38,597 bases of DNA from Theionarchaea archaeon (GCA_018992685.1 JACVGT010000016.1:1-38597); one strand, 5' to 3'. Shown: positions 24,379-32,639, counted from the first letter of the stretch. Translations and numbers: made by a program. Notes: a model not told the origin generated them from the letters alone.

Positions 24379-24390
24379 ATTTATATATAT
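24379..24390 (+). promoter_or_regulatory. TATA box and SD for the caspase-like gene
   Basis: ATTTATATATAT is centred near 24385 and predicts a start near 24411. The resulting leader holds GGAGGT (24428-24433) six bases before ATG 24440, so this mRNA is not leaderless. Confidence 0.6.
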
Positions 24391-24439
24391 GTTCCAACAG
24401 AATATGTACTAAGGGAATAGAACATGTGGAGGTCATAGT

Positions 24440-25954
24440 ATGAAAGAAATTGTCCTTGTCTGCTTCCTGCTTGCTGGGATGCTGCCTGCAGGTCAGCCTG
24501 ATGAGACTGTTGTTCTTCTGATTAATTCCATTGACAGAGGACTCAATTCAGACTTCATTGACTTCTTGGAAGGAAACTATGATGTAGCTCTGGTGGGTGC
24601 TTCCGAGTTCGAACAGTACAAGAAGAGCCCGTATATTGTAATTCTTGGAGGGAACAAAGCCCCTGAAGGTGTGGGAAACATTGTTGATACTATCCTGAGC
24701 GAGCAGGAAAAAAGTGAAATCAGCACAGAAAAGAGGATGCTCACCAAGCTGAACCTTTGGGGCGAAGAGCAAGTTGTAGTTCTTTTTGCAGGCCCAGATA
24801 GGGAGCAGACTCAGACTGCATGTCAGGAGGGCACAACTTGTTATTCCAGTCTCCTGAATGCTATAAAGAGACTCAAGGAAGAAGTGATCACTCCAGATCA
24901 GAAGATCATAGCCTTTTTGTGGCCAGAGCCTCTTTCGAGCAGCGACGAGATTGCACCCTATGCTCCTGCTCAGGAAGAATTCACAACGGTACCGCACCTG
25001 ATTCCTTATCCCCTCGAGGAGAGCTGCTGGTTCTTCTGGATCGATGATGATCCCTATGCCAAGTTTGCACATCCTGTACGGTTTATCTTCTTCTGGATTG
25101 AATCAGAAGATCTCACTGTGTATGACGAGGAGTGGTGGCCAGTTCTCAATGAGGCGTCCTTGTGGGCTGATGAAGAGGAATACTGGAATGCGGCCTACTG
25201 GGTTGTGAATGCAGGAATAGAAAGACCAACCCCTTCTGTCTTCTTGTACAGAGCTGGTGCCCCGCTCGACCAGGAAGAGGAATCCTCCGGGAAGGCTCTC
25301 GTGGTTAATGGATGGAAGGAAGGAGAACACTCCAAGGAGACCCTAGCAGAAGATGAAAAATCCATGACTGCAGCTTTTAGGGGGACGGGACTCTCTGTGG
25401 CGGGGGCCCGAACAGTCAGAGACATTGAGAAAACTCTCAGGACGTGGTCCAAGGAAATGGAACCCGACAGTACCGTGGTGACGTACATTACCGCCCACAG
25501 TAATAGAGGCTATGTTCTCATCGGCGGAGAGAAACTGACAGTGGCTGCATTTTCAAAGCTTCTGAGTGATTTTGAGGACGGAGTTCACATCTTTGTGATA
25601 GTAGATGCATGCTACGCGGGAACGTTTCTGGCAGATGAATTGAAAAAGGAAGCGGAGATCATCATAACATCAACAAGTTCCACCAAGCGCGCGTACAGGG
25701 ATTTTGATCCAAAGAATGACGTTAATCCCTTGGACAAAGGTTCAGAATTTACCAGTGGATTGTCCAAGAATTTCTATGTACTGCAGGAGATTTCAGTTGA
25801 TTCACCCCCGGACACCTACGGCCGCATTTTTGGCAAAGTTGAAGAAGTGATGACAGATATAGTAGAACTAGATGCTGCTGCCCAGAATGGTTTCTCAGAT
25901 CCCCAGCTATGGATAACGGAGGAAACAAAGGGTCCACCTGAAGTCTATACCTAG
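24440..25954 (+). CDS. Exported caspase-like (clan CD, C13/C14 type) cysteine protease
   Basis: The 504-residue protein starts with a signal peptide (MKEIVLVCFLLAGMLPAG). Residues about 22-130 resemble an archaeal S-layer-type domain: PYIVILGGNKAPEGVGNIV, then WGEEQVVVLFAGPDREQTQTA. A Trp- and acid-rich middle segment (190-260) was not recognised. The C-terminal part carries the caspase-fold dyad. VVTYITAHSNRG holds His353, and IFVIVDACYAGTF holds Cys391 after the conserved Asp-Ala. Such proteases cut after acidic or basic residues; the target is unknown. No membrane anchor follows, so it is secreted or held through the S-layer-like domain. It is monocistronic with a strong promoter and SD. 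It is unlike the housekeeping neighbours in being rich in Glu, Asp and Trp. Confidence 0.75.
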   Translation: MKEIVLVCFLLAGMLPAGQPDETVVLLINSIDRGLNSDFIDFLEGNYDVALVGASEFEQYKKSPYIVILGGNKAPEGVGNIVDTILSEQEKSEISTEKRMLTKLNLWGEEQVVVLFAGPDREQTQTACQEGTTCYSSLLNAIKRLKEEVITPDQKIIAFLWPEPLSSSDEIAPYAPAQEEFTTVPHLIPYPLEESCWFFWIDDDPYAKFAHPVRFIFFWIESEDLTVYDEEWWPVLNEASLWADEEEYWNAAYWVVNAGIERPTPSVFLYRAGAPLDQEEESSGKALVVNGWKEGEHSKETLAEDEKSMTAAFRGTGLSVAGARTVRDIEKTLRTWSKEMEPDSTVVTYITAHSNRGYVLIGGEKLTVAAFSKLLSDFEDGVHIFVIVDACYAGTFLADELKKEAEIIITSTSSTKRAYRDFDPKNDVNPLDKGSEFTSGLSKNFYVLQEISVDSPPDTYGRIFGKVEEVMTDIVELDAAAQNGFSDPQLWITEETKGPPEVYT

Positions 25955-26050
25955 TCTTGTGCAAGCGATGTGTGTACAGCACGAGGAACGGGCGCGTCGC
26001 TGATAATGGAAGAGAGGTACCCAGTCCCGTGAGAGATGAGCATTCAAAAC

Positions 26051-26058
26051 AGTTAAAA
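26051..26058 (+). promoter_or_regulatory. TATA box for the protein kinase gene
   Basis: AGTTAAAA is centred at about 26054, 26-27 bases before GTG 26081, predicting a leaderless GTG start. Confidence 0.55.
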
Positions 26059-26080
26059 GAAATCACTTCCTGTCAACATT

Positions 26081-26755
26081 GTGGCTCCTGATATCTACAG
26101 CATACTCAATTATCCCCATAGAGAACGAAATGAGCTACTGGAACATGCGCTTGCTGATCTGGGGATCACCCTGCATCCCTTTGGCAGTAATGTCGTGTGG
26201 GGAGTGCCCATTCTGGGGAAAGGGTGGTCTTCCATTGTGGTCTATGGAATCCAAGAGCAGAGAGAGGTAGCAATTAAAATCCAGAGAAAAGACTCACATC
26301 GCCTTTCATTGGGCAGGGAGGCTCTTTTCTTGAGGATAGTGAATGATAAAGGAATTGGCCCCACCCTGTACCATGAAGGGAAGGACTTTCTAGTCTTGGA
26401 ATACATCAAAGGAGTACCCATAAGAGATGCATTAGTACAAGTGGAGCATCTTAGATCTTTTCTTGAACAGTGTTATACACTGGATCTCTTGAATGTCGAT
26501 CATGGGCAGATTCAGGGAGGGAAACATCTCGTTGTTGGTGAGAAGTGCTGGATTATAGATTTCGAGAAAGCGGGATTCAGAACTCCTCGCAATGTCAGTT
26601 CACTTGTTTCTGAAGTGTTCCTGAGAAAGACAGAGTGTGCATCTCGAATAAGATCTCAGGTTCCTATACCCCCTGAATCCCTCATTGAAATAATCCGGAA
26701 CTATAAGAAAACAAAGGACCTCACCTGGCTTCTAGATGCACTCCGCCTTACATGA
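26081..26755 (+). CDS. Atypical Ser/Thr protein kinase (COG2112-like)
   Basis: The 224-residue protein has kinase N-lobe features: glycine-rich LGKGWSSIVVYG (residues 45-56), AIKIQRK with Lys66, and a Glu80 candidate for the ion pair. The hinge is LVLEYIKGVPI. The C-lobe is abnormal. Where RIO/Bud32-type kinases have HGD...N it reads VDHGQIQGGKH (H141, Q143, H149). The DFG is IIDFEKAG (D160). The catalytic Asp is thus replaced by Gln, with another Asp (D140) just before His141. This matches my memory of archaeal COG2112 predicted kinases, but the substitution should be checked across the family. The start is a leaderless GTG at 26081. It has no membrane segment. Targets are unknown. Confidence 0.7.
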   Translation: MAPDIYSILNYPHRERNELLEHALADLGITLHPFGSNVVWGVPILGKGWSSIVVYGIQEQREVAIKIQRKDSHRLSLGREALFLRIVNDKGIGPTLYHEGKDFLVLEYIKGVPIRDALVQVEHLRSFLEQCYTLDLLNVDHGQIQGGKHLVVGEKCWIIDFEKAGFRTPRNVSSLVSEVFLRKTECASRIRSQVPIPPESLIEIIRNYKKTKDLTWLLDALRLT

Positions 26756-27003
26756 TCTCTGTCCAAGCACCAGGTTTCAACTCAACAAGCAGTAACCTGA
26801 GAGTACGATGGAAAATCCGGACAAGAACGATGCAACCAGCGTTTAGAAGTCCCTTTTGGTTAGGCTGCAATTCAGAATCATACTGTCTTTCGAGGTTTGT
26901 ATCAGTAATCTTCCGAAACATATTTATTGGAGGAATTTACTACAAATTATCTTTCAACAATGCAGACTGAAAGAAGGATAGTGTTCTATGTGTAGGTGAT
27001 GAG

Positions 27004-28689
27004 ATGAAAAAGATGATTGTCTCTGTGGTGACAATATTGTTTCTCTTGAGTGTGGTTCCCATTGCGCCCGGTAGAATTTCTATAAGGGTCTTGGTGGACG
27101 AATCAAGAGTATGTGGCTGGGATTCTATATATCAAGACATCCTGATTGAAAGAGGAGCCCCAAGCAACACGAACTGGGATTTCTCCTTCTCAAGCGAAGA
27201 GCCTTGGGCATTCAGCAATGGAGCAGAGGAAATTCGAAATGTAGCTTCGATACATGTCAAGAAATCCGGGACTCTCGATTACGCAGAACTGAGAGACTAC
27301 GATGTGTTGATTATTGCGTCCTTTGAAGAAAGCTATAGTTCTGCTGAAATGGACGCTGTCCGGCAATTCGTAGAGAATGGTGGGAGCCTTCTCATGCTTG
27401 CAGATGCAGATTTCCCTAATAATAGTGCGTCTCGCGCATTTGACGTTATATTTTCCTCGCAGACCGCAGTTATCGCTGACAAGGAGGGTGTATTGAAAAC
27501 GTTTCACTATGGAGACTTGGACTTTACATTGGAAAGAGCCCTCTTCTTCTATGTTGACAACGTGGAGGTCCATCCAGTCACAACAGGAGTTGACAGAATA
27601 GCCCTGGTGTACGGAGTTCCTATCATTCAATATGAATCAGGAACGGTGCTGGCAAGGACTGACAGCAGTTCATGGTTGGATACACTCGGCAGTCGAGAAG
27701 GTTCGAAACAACCAGAGGAAGAGGCGGGCCCCTTTGACGTCCTGCTGGCCATGGAAAATGTGGGAAAGGGAAGAGCACTCTTTATTGGAAGTTCAATATC
27801 ATTCTGGAATGCTGTCACACAGGACGAAAAACAGAACCTCAAGCTCCTTTCAAACGCAGTGACGTGGTTGGGTGAGCCAGGTGGACCATACAAGCAGTAC
27901 CAGACCACAAATGATGAGGCACAACATATTGTAGCTGAAGCGACGTCCTTGTATTACAGTCATGAATTCCTCGAGGCAGAGACACGATTCAGGGAAGCCC
28001 TTGCATTTTTCGAGGAATCCAATGAGATCTTTCCCAACGTTGATGCACGAGAGGGCATTGAGGATGTCAGATTGTGCTTAACAATGTGCGGCATTGGCAT
28101 GCAGGCTGAAGAGATCCACGCCAATGCAACACGTTTATTCACAGAACGGGAGTATGAGAAAGCCATTGAGGAATTTGAGAAGGCAAAATCACTCTACGAT
28201 GAGATTGAGTGCACAGCAAGAGCAGATGAGTGTGCCAAAAAGATAGATGAGAGTATTTCGTGGATTACGTTACGAAACAAAGCTGCCCAGGAACTTCAAC
28301 AAGCAGAAGAGGCTCTCAGTGTAGCACCGAGTACGTTTGATGCTGCAGGCTACGAACAGGCAAAACGGCTCTTCCTGCAGGCCAAAAGCTCATGGGAGGA
28401 ATACGATGATCCTGTCCAGGTGACAGCTTGCGAAGAGTATATTGAACAGTGTGAGACAGAACGTGGAAGAATAAGAAGCAGGGTTGTAATGGTGGAGGCT
28501 ACATCAGCCCTCGTGCTGGTAGTTCTCTCGGCAATGATTGCCTTCATTCATTGGCACAGGAAGAAGGTGAAGCAACCTGCCGAGCCCAATGCAAGAGACG
28601 CTCTTGCTATCGTTTCTGAGCGATACGTAAGAGGTGAAATCACCAAAGCAGAATATGAAGAAATGATGTCCACCCTAAAGAGAGAGTAG
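27004..28689 (+). CDS. Exported glutaminase-fold/TPR-like protein with membrane anchor and SHOCT tail
   Basis: The 561-residue protein has a signal peptide (MIVSVVTILFLLSVVPIAPG). An alpha/beta domain of about residues 27-290 follows, with DYDVLIIASFEESYSSAEMD and FVENGGSLLMLAD. This is the pattern of DUF4350/ThuA-like class I glutaminase-fold modules, without an evident catalytic Cys. Residues 300-490 are helical and TPR-like (REYEKAIEEFEKAKSLYDEIE). One membrane span (SALVLVVLSAMIAFI) near 500-515 follows. The cytoplasmic tail is a SHOCT domain (ALAIVSERYVRGEITKAEYEEMM). The ectodomain probably senses or binds surface material. A TATA box near 26920-26927 and AGGTGAT (26994-27000) support ATG 27004; ATG 27013 is possible. 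Confidence 0.75.
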   Translation: MKKMIVSVVTILFLLSVVPIAPGRISIRVLVDESRVCGWDSIYQDILIERGAPSNTNWDFSFSSEEPWAFSNGAEEIRNVASIHVKKSGTLDYAELRDYDVLIIASFEESYSSAEMDAVRQFVENGGSLLMLADADFPNNSASRAFDVIFSSQTAVIADKEGVLKTFHYGDLDFTLERALFFYVDNVEVHPVTTGVDRIALVYGVPIIQYESGTVLARTDSSSWLDTLGSREGSKQPEEEAGPFDVLLAMENVGKGRALFIGSSISFWNAVTQDEKQNLKLLSNAVTWLGEPGGPYKQYQTTNDEAQHIVAEATSLYYSHEFLEAETRFREALAFFEESNEIFPNVDAREGIEDVRLCLTMCGIGMQAEEIHANATRLFTEREYEKAIEEFEKAKSLYDEIECTARADECAKKIDESISWITLRNKAAQELQQAEEALSVAPSTFDAAGYEQAKRLFLQAKSSWEEYDDPVQVTACEEYIEQCETERGRIRSRVVMVEATSALVLVVLSAMIAFIHWHRKKVKQPAEPNARDALAIVSERYVRGEITKAEYEEMMSTLKRE

Positions 28690-28699
28690 GGAGTTCAAT

Positions 28700-28726
28700 G
28701 TTCAACCAGTGAAACCTTGGTTGGAC
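28700..28726 (+). terminator. Hairpin downstream of the SHOCT gene
   Basis: GTTCAACCA (28700-28708) pairs with TGGTTGGAC (28718-28726) with one G:U, around a 9-base loop, just after the TAG at 28689. No clear T-run follows, so it may stabilise the transcript end rather than terminate. Confidence 0.4.
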
Positions 28727-28809
28727 TTCAATGAGTATCTCAATCCTGGAATACTCTGCAATAAACCATGTCGAGCTGGTTTTTCACCCACTCCTTGACT
28801 TTTCCACCG

Positions 28810-29751
28810 TCATATGAGGCTGATATTGAGCTCTTGTGCTATCTCTAATGCTCTCTTTTTCTCATCGTAAGTCAGGTAGCGGTCGATTCTTGGATTCTCC
28901 ATGGCTCTGTACTCTGGACGATACTGGAACATGACATTTACTGCAGGCGATTCCAGGTTCTCAGAAATCCACTGCAGCACAGGGTGAGTGCAGCATTCCA
29001 GGTGCCCGGGTAGGACCAGGTGGCGGATAATCAGGTTGGCATGCTTTTCTCCCAAGAGGTGATTGCGACTCACAACCTGGAAGTAGTTATCAACACAAGA
29101 CAGCTCCCTGGCACACTGATCATTTCCATACTTAAAATCCGTGAGATACACGTCCACTATCCCGTCCAACAGGCGCATACTTTCCTCAGTCAAGTACATA
29201 TTCGAATTCCACACTACGGGGATATCAGCTTCACAGTCTCTCAGTACCCTCAACATGTAGTCAAGGTTGGGGGTGGGGTCTCCTCCTACAAAATTCATGT
29301 TTCGCAAGTGTCGGTATTCAATGAGCTTTGCCAGCTTTTTAGGTGGGATCCACGTGCCTGACTTGACCTGAGAAATATCCCAATTCTGGCAGTAGACACA
29401 GTGGAAATTGCACCCAGAGAAGAAAATCGTGTGTGAAGGAACAAGAACACTCTCTTCTCCATAGTGAGCAAATTCTGATGCAATCCGGGCCTCCTGTACG
29501 GTGCAGTTGCCCTGTCTTCCAGGTCTATCAACACTGCACCGCCTCTCACAGAACTCACAATGAGACAGTATGCGGGTGGCAATCTCTATCTTAACATCCA
29601 TGAGAGACACATCCCCGACATCTCTTCTGTCATGAGCCTCCCATAATCCTGTTTCACTCGCCTTGAGATCTGCCTTGATGTGGCTCCTCTTCGTTTCCAG
29701 ATAATGAGGGAGCGCTTTCTTATCCAGAATTGAATTGTAATGATCCACCAT
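28810..29751 (-). CDS. PflX-like radical SAM protein (COG1313)
   Basis: The 313-residue protein carries an N-terminal cysteine set, CEFCERRCSVDRPGRQGNC, in front of the radical SAM motif SGCNFHCVYCQNWD (CX3CX2C). This is the arrangement of the PflX/COG1313 group related to pyruvate-formate-lyase activating enzymes. FVGGDPTPNLDYML is the GGE-like SAM-binding block, with Asp in place of Glu. VDVYLTDFKYGND follows the barrel pattern. The reaction is unknown; a glycyl-radical activation role is only inferred by relationship. ATG 29751 is chosen because ATTTAATAA (plus-strand coordinates 29772-29780) lies 25 bases upstream; the TTG at 29754 is rejected. Confidence 0.85.
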   Translation of the reverse strand: MVDHYNSILDKKALPHYLETKRSHIKADLKASETGLWEAHDRRDVGDVSLMDVKIEIATRILSHCEFCERRCSVDRPGRQGNCTVQEARIASEFAHYGEESVLVPSHTIFFSGCNFHCVYCQNWDISQVKSGTWIPPKKLAKLIEYRHLRNMNFVGGDPTPNLDYMLRVLRDCEADIPVVWNSNMYLTEESMRLLDGIVDVYLTDFKYGNDQCARELSCVDNYFQVVSRNHLLGEKHANLIIRHLVLPGHLECCTHPVLQWISENLESPAVNVMFQYRPEYRAMENPRIDRYLTYDEKKRALEIAQELNISLI

Positions 29752-29771
29752 CAACTCTTCTTCTTCTGCAC

Positions 29772-29780
29772 ATTTAATAA
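29772..29780 (-). promoter_or_regulatory. TATA box for the PflX-like gene
   Basis: The minus-strand TTATTAAAT is centred at 29776, 25 bases from ATG 29751, predicting a leaderless transcript. Confidence 0.6.
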
Positions 29781-29918
29781 CCTTTTCTGGACCCTCACAT
29801 GTGACAGGATACCCTGAGCTGCCCAGGGCCTAGCAGTCAATAGTATCTTACCTGTAAGATTATCACTGATAAACAAAATGCAGAAAGGCAGGAGCTCTTG
29901 AACACCTTTCTGAGTTTC

Positions 29919-30152
29919 CTAGAATTGAACAACTATGGCTGTGGTTGTATCTATGACTCCATCTATGTAGTGAATTTTTTGGACGATTGTCTTGGTCAAC
30001 TGGCTAAGATCTTCTGCTTCTATCCGAGCTATCGCATCGTAAGGTCCTGTTACCACGTCCGCCTTGACAACTCCTTCCATCTGCTCGAGCTCTTCCAGAA
30101 CTTCCTTAACCTTGCCAATAGCTATTGTTATGAGGATATACGCTGATACCAT
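29919..30152 (-). CDS. Stand-alone Lrp/AsnC ligand-binding (RAM) domain protein
   Basis: The 77-residue protein is the RAM domain alone, without the helix-turn-helix DNA-binding part: VSAYILITIAIGKVKEVLEEL, then VVKADVVTGPYDAIARIEA and IDGVIDTTTAIVV. The G-P-Y-D turn forms part of the ligand and dimer interface in Lrp-type regulators. Such proteins bind amino acids or modulate full-length Lrp proteins by mixed oligomers. ATG 30152 follows AAGGAGGTTT (about 30162-30171), and a TATA-like box near 30183-30191 (minus strand) serves it. A second stand-alone RAM gene lies at 32682. The partner regulators are not in this window. Confidence 0.85.
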   Translation of the reverse strand: MVSAYILITIAIGKVKEVLEELEQMEGVVKADVVTGPYDAIARIEAEDLSQLTKTIVQKIHYIDGVIDTTTAIVVQF

Positions 30153-30192
30153 GTCTACACCAAACCTCCTTTTTTCTGTCCCTTTTTAAATC

Positions 30193-30440
30193 TTTGCTTG
30201 GAACTCCTTGGTGTAGGTAAAGAACCCAGCACTAGAAGTGAAGAACGGCTCAGAGACAGGAATCATGAACGTAGTCCGGGACACAGTATCCATGTCGAAC
30301 TACAATTCAGATTTCTCAGAAAGTATCTGCCGAAAAGAATGATCTTCAGGATAATAACGTAATCCACGTCTGATTCTCTGCACTGTAAAATCGGATACGT
30401 GATAGAGGAGGCTTCTCATTTCTTGTGAAGCCAAAACGAA
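30193..30440. other. Intergenic stretch before the KaiC-like gene
   Basis: About 250 bases (320 between start codons) with no open frame showing coding features. A partial repeat of CTCCTTGGTGTAG/GTGTAGAC-like bases occurs near 30156-30218. No RNA gene or C/D box pair was convincing. Confidence 0.35.
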
Positions 30441-30444
30441 AAGA

Positions 30445-30452
30445 CTTAAATA
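30445..30452 (+). promoter_or_regulatory. TATA box for the KaiC-like gene
   Basis: CTTAAATA is centred at 30448, 26 bases before ATG 30474, predicting a leaderless mRNA. Confidence 0.6.
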
Positions 30453-30473
30453 CGAACTTCTCAAACTAGGAGC

Positions 30474-31202
30474 ATGGAACGAACCAAGTCTGGCGTACCG
30501 GGGTTTGACGAGATTATCGGTGGAGGGTTTCCCAAGGGTACCTGCTGTCTCATAACTGGCACAGCAGGGTCTGGAAAAACAACCTTTGCTGTGCAGTTTC
30601 TGTACAAGGGGATCACCGAATATGGAGAAAACGGTGTATATGTCTCCCTGGAAGAACGACCAAAGGATCTGAGGCAGGAAATGATCAATTTCGGATGGGA
30701 TCTGGGAAAAATGGAGAAAGAGAAGAAACTGGCCATTATCGATGTGGGTTCAGCACGGGAAAGCATTAAAACTACAGAACAGTATTCTTTGAGAAACATG
30801 GGAGCCAGACTGAATATTTCTGCCCTATCTGCACATATTTTCGAAGTGTGCAGAGAAGTAAAAGCTCAGAGGATTGTTATTGACTCTATACCCTCTCTCC
30901 AGCTGCGGCTGAAAGATGAGGCAGAAGTGAGAAGGGCAACATCATTGTTCTCAAACCTCCTTCTGGAAATGGAGAGAACATCCCTCATGATAACTGAAAT
31001 TGCAGATACACATGAAGTTTCACGGTATGGGTTTGAAGAATATGTTACCAGAGGAGTTGTAGTCATGCGATTAATTCCTCAATATGGTGAACTGAAGAGG
31101 ACGATTCAAACCATGAAGATGCGAGGTACACATCATAGCACGAGAACATATCCCATGGAAATCAGCAGCAATGGGATTGTAGTGCATTCTCAGAAGCCGT
31201 GA
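30474..31202 (+). CDS. KaiC-like RecA-superfamily ATPase (single domain)
   Basis: The 242-residue protein is one KaiC domain. SGVPGFDEIIGGGFPKGTCC is the diagnostic start, LITGTAGSGKTTFA the Walker A motif (residues about 27-34), and RIVIDSIPSL the Walker B strand. GVYVSLEERPKDLRQEM matches the segment after the nucleotide site in archaeal KaiC/RadA paralogues. Archaeal single-domain members are linked to signalling and chemotaxis-type regulation, but no target can be named. Its 3' end overlaps the convergent AbrB-type gene by 13 bases. That arrangement could let the two genes influence each other's expression by antisense transcription. It is cytoplasmic and appears complete. Confidence 0.88.
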   Translation: MERTKSGVPGFDEIIGGGFPKGTCCLITGTAGSGKTTFAVQFLYKGITEYGENGVYVSLEERPKDLRQEMINFGWDLGKMEKEKKLAIIDVGSARESIKTTEQYSLRNMGARLNISALSAHIFEVCREVKAQRIVIDSIPSLQLRLKDEAEVRRATSLFSNLLLEMERTSLMITEIADTHEVSRYGFEEYVTRGVVVMRLIPQYGELKRTIQTMKMRGTHHSTRTYPMEISSNGIVVHSQKP

Positions 31203-31384
31203 TCAAGAAATCTGTCAAGAGGGACAGTCCTATCATCAGGCTTTCTCACCTTCTGCAAGATGAGGAGGCCACTCATATTATGAATCTTGAAGGTGTCTCT
31301 GTACTCAATGTCTTCTTTTTCCCGTATTTCCTTTGGAATGGTGATTCTGCCCTGCACACCTACTCTGACAGTATACTCGGCCAT
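31190..31384 (-). CDS. AbrB/SpoVT-type small DNA-binding protein
   Basis: The 64-residue protein has the swapped-hairpin AbrB motif at its N-terminus: EYTVRVGVQGRITIPKEIREK, with the typical RITIPKEIR. A short tail of about 20 residues is variable. Dimers bind DNA as transition-state regulators or antitoxins; no toxin gene adjoins it. ATG 31384 lies about 23 bases from a minus-strand TATA box (CATATAAG, near 31403-31410), so the mRNA is leaderless or nearly so. It is convergent with and overlaps the KaiC-like gene. Confidence 0.85.
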   Translation of the reverse strand: MAEYTVRVGVQGRITIPKEIREKEDIEYRDTFKIHNMSGLLILQKVRKPDDRTVPLDRFLDHGF

Positions 31385-31530
31385 GAGTACTGTTTGTGAA
31401 CATGCTTATATGGTTTTGCGTTTTTGACGTGAGGGCATGCAATCTGCGGGGCAGACAAGAGTCAGCCGAATCAGGGCGGGAAATCCTCACTGGCAGGAGC
31501 GAGTCATGATGAAGATTGAAAGAGGAAACC

Positions 31531-31539
31531 TTTTTATGA
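31531..31539 (+). promoter_or_regulatory. TATA box for the class V aminotransferase
   Basis: TTTTTATGA is centred at 31535, 26 bases before ATG 31561, predicting a leaderless mRNA. Confidence 0.6.
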
Positions 31540-31560
31540 ACTGGGTTAGTACGACACTAC

Positions 31561-32631
31561 ATGGATGAAGACGTCTCTTTAATGATTCCAGGGCCCACAT
31601 TTCTGCACCCCAGGGTGCTGCGGGCCATGTCCAAGCCCCTCATGCCTCACAGAGAGAAGTGGTTTTCTGACCTTTTTGTAGAACAGGCAGAACGGATGAA
31701 AAAAGTCTATCAGACTGAAAATGATCTCTTCATTTTCTCTGGATCAGGTACATCTTCCATGGATGCCGCAGTATCGAATATTATGAGACCTGGAGATAAA
31801 GTGCTGTGCCTGGTCTCCGGCAAATTCTCTGAACGGTTCTTTGAGATTGTGGAAGCTCATGGAGGTATACCCGTCGTACTGAACTGTGAATGGGGGTCTC
31901 CTTTAGATCCTGAAAAGGTAAAGGAGGCTCTGACGCCTGACATTAGGGCTGTGACCATGGTCCACAATGAATCCTCTACGGGAGTGAGAAATGCTGTCAA
32001 ACCCATTGCAGATATTGTGAAAGACAGTACTGCTCCCCTGATTGTGGACTGTATTTCCTCCATGGGGGGAGATGACATCAGAGTAGACGAGTGGGGAATC
32101 GATCTGTGTATTTCAGGCTCCCAGAAGTGCCTGGCGGTCCCTCCCGGGCTTTCTTTCCTCTCAGTCAGTGGAAAAGCGTGGAATATTATCAATGAGAGAC
32201 CGGGATACTGTTACTACCTCAATGTGAAGAAATACAAAGAGGACAAGTACCGGGCACCCTACACCCAGTCCATCACCCTGACCTACGCACTGAAAGAAGC
32301 TCTGGACATTCTCTTTGAAGAAGGGCTGCCCCAGAGGATTGAAAGGCACAAGAGGCTGGCCAAGATGACACGATCTGGACTCAGGGATCTGGGACTGACT
32401 ATATTTCCCAAATCAGACGACATATGTTCACGCACGGTCACTGCTTTCAACGCACCCGACCACAAGTCCGAAAAGGACATACGGGATACTCTCAAGAACG
32501 AGTATAACATCGTCATAGCAGGCGGACAAGCTCATCTCAAGGGCAAGATCATGAGAATCGGGCACATGGGGAACTGCAGAGAAAGGGATATCATTGGCAC
32601 ACTGGCCTGCCTGGAAAAGGCCATGAAATAA
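31561..32631 (+). CDS. Class V aminotransferase (alanine-glyoxylate/serine-pyruvate type)
   Basis: The 356-residue PLP enzyme begins with MIPGPTFLHPRVLRAMSKPLMPHR, the standard start of the alanine-glyoxylate/serine-pyruvate aminotransferase group. FSGSGTSSMDAAVSN binds the PLP phosphate. TMVHNESSTGVRN and PLIVDCISSMGGD supply the aspartate and the loop, and ISGSQKCLAVPPG contains the PLP lysine (near residue 190). In archaea such enzymes serve glycine/serine/alanine interconversion. Some are phosphoserine or aspartate-specific, so the substrate is left open. The gene is monocistronic and ends at a T-run (32640-32656). Confidence 0.88.
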   Translation: MDEDVSLMIPGPTFLHPRVLRAMSKPLMPHREKWFSDLFVEQAERMKKVYQTENDLFIFSGSGTSSMDAAVSNIMRPGDKVLCLVSGKFSERFFEIVEAHGGIPVVLNCEWGSPLDPEKVKEALTPDIRAVTMVHNESSTGVRNAVKPIADIVKDSTAPLIVDCISSMGGDDIRVDEWGIDLCISGSQKCLAVPPGLSFLSVSGKAWNIINERPGYCYYLNVKKYKEDKYRAPYTQSITLTYALKEALDILFEEGLPQRIERHKRLAKMTRSGLRDLGLTIFPKSDDICSRTVTAFNAPDHKSEKDIRDTLKNEYNIVIAGGQAHLKGKIMRIGHMGNCRERDIIGTLACLEKAMK

Positions 32632-32639
32632 TTCCTGTT

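Noticed and set aside
26752..26970. 72-codon plus-strand frame after the kinase gene
   Set aside because: Ser/Arg/Asn-rich translation without motifs, ending within the promoter region of the SHOCT gene.
28740..28812. Protein-like +1-frame continuation (YDGGKVKEWVKNQLDMVYC) after the PflX-like stop codon
   Set aside because: Could be a frameshifted tail, but the PflX-like protein already looks complete and only about 24 codons are involved.
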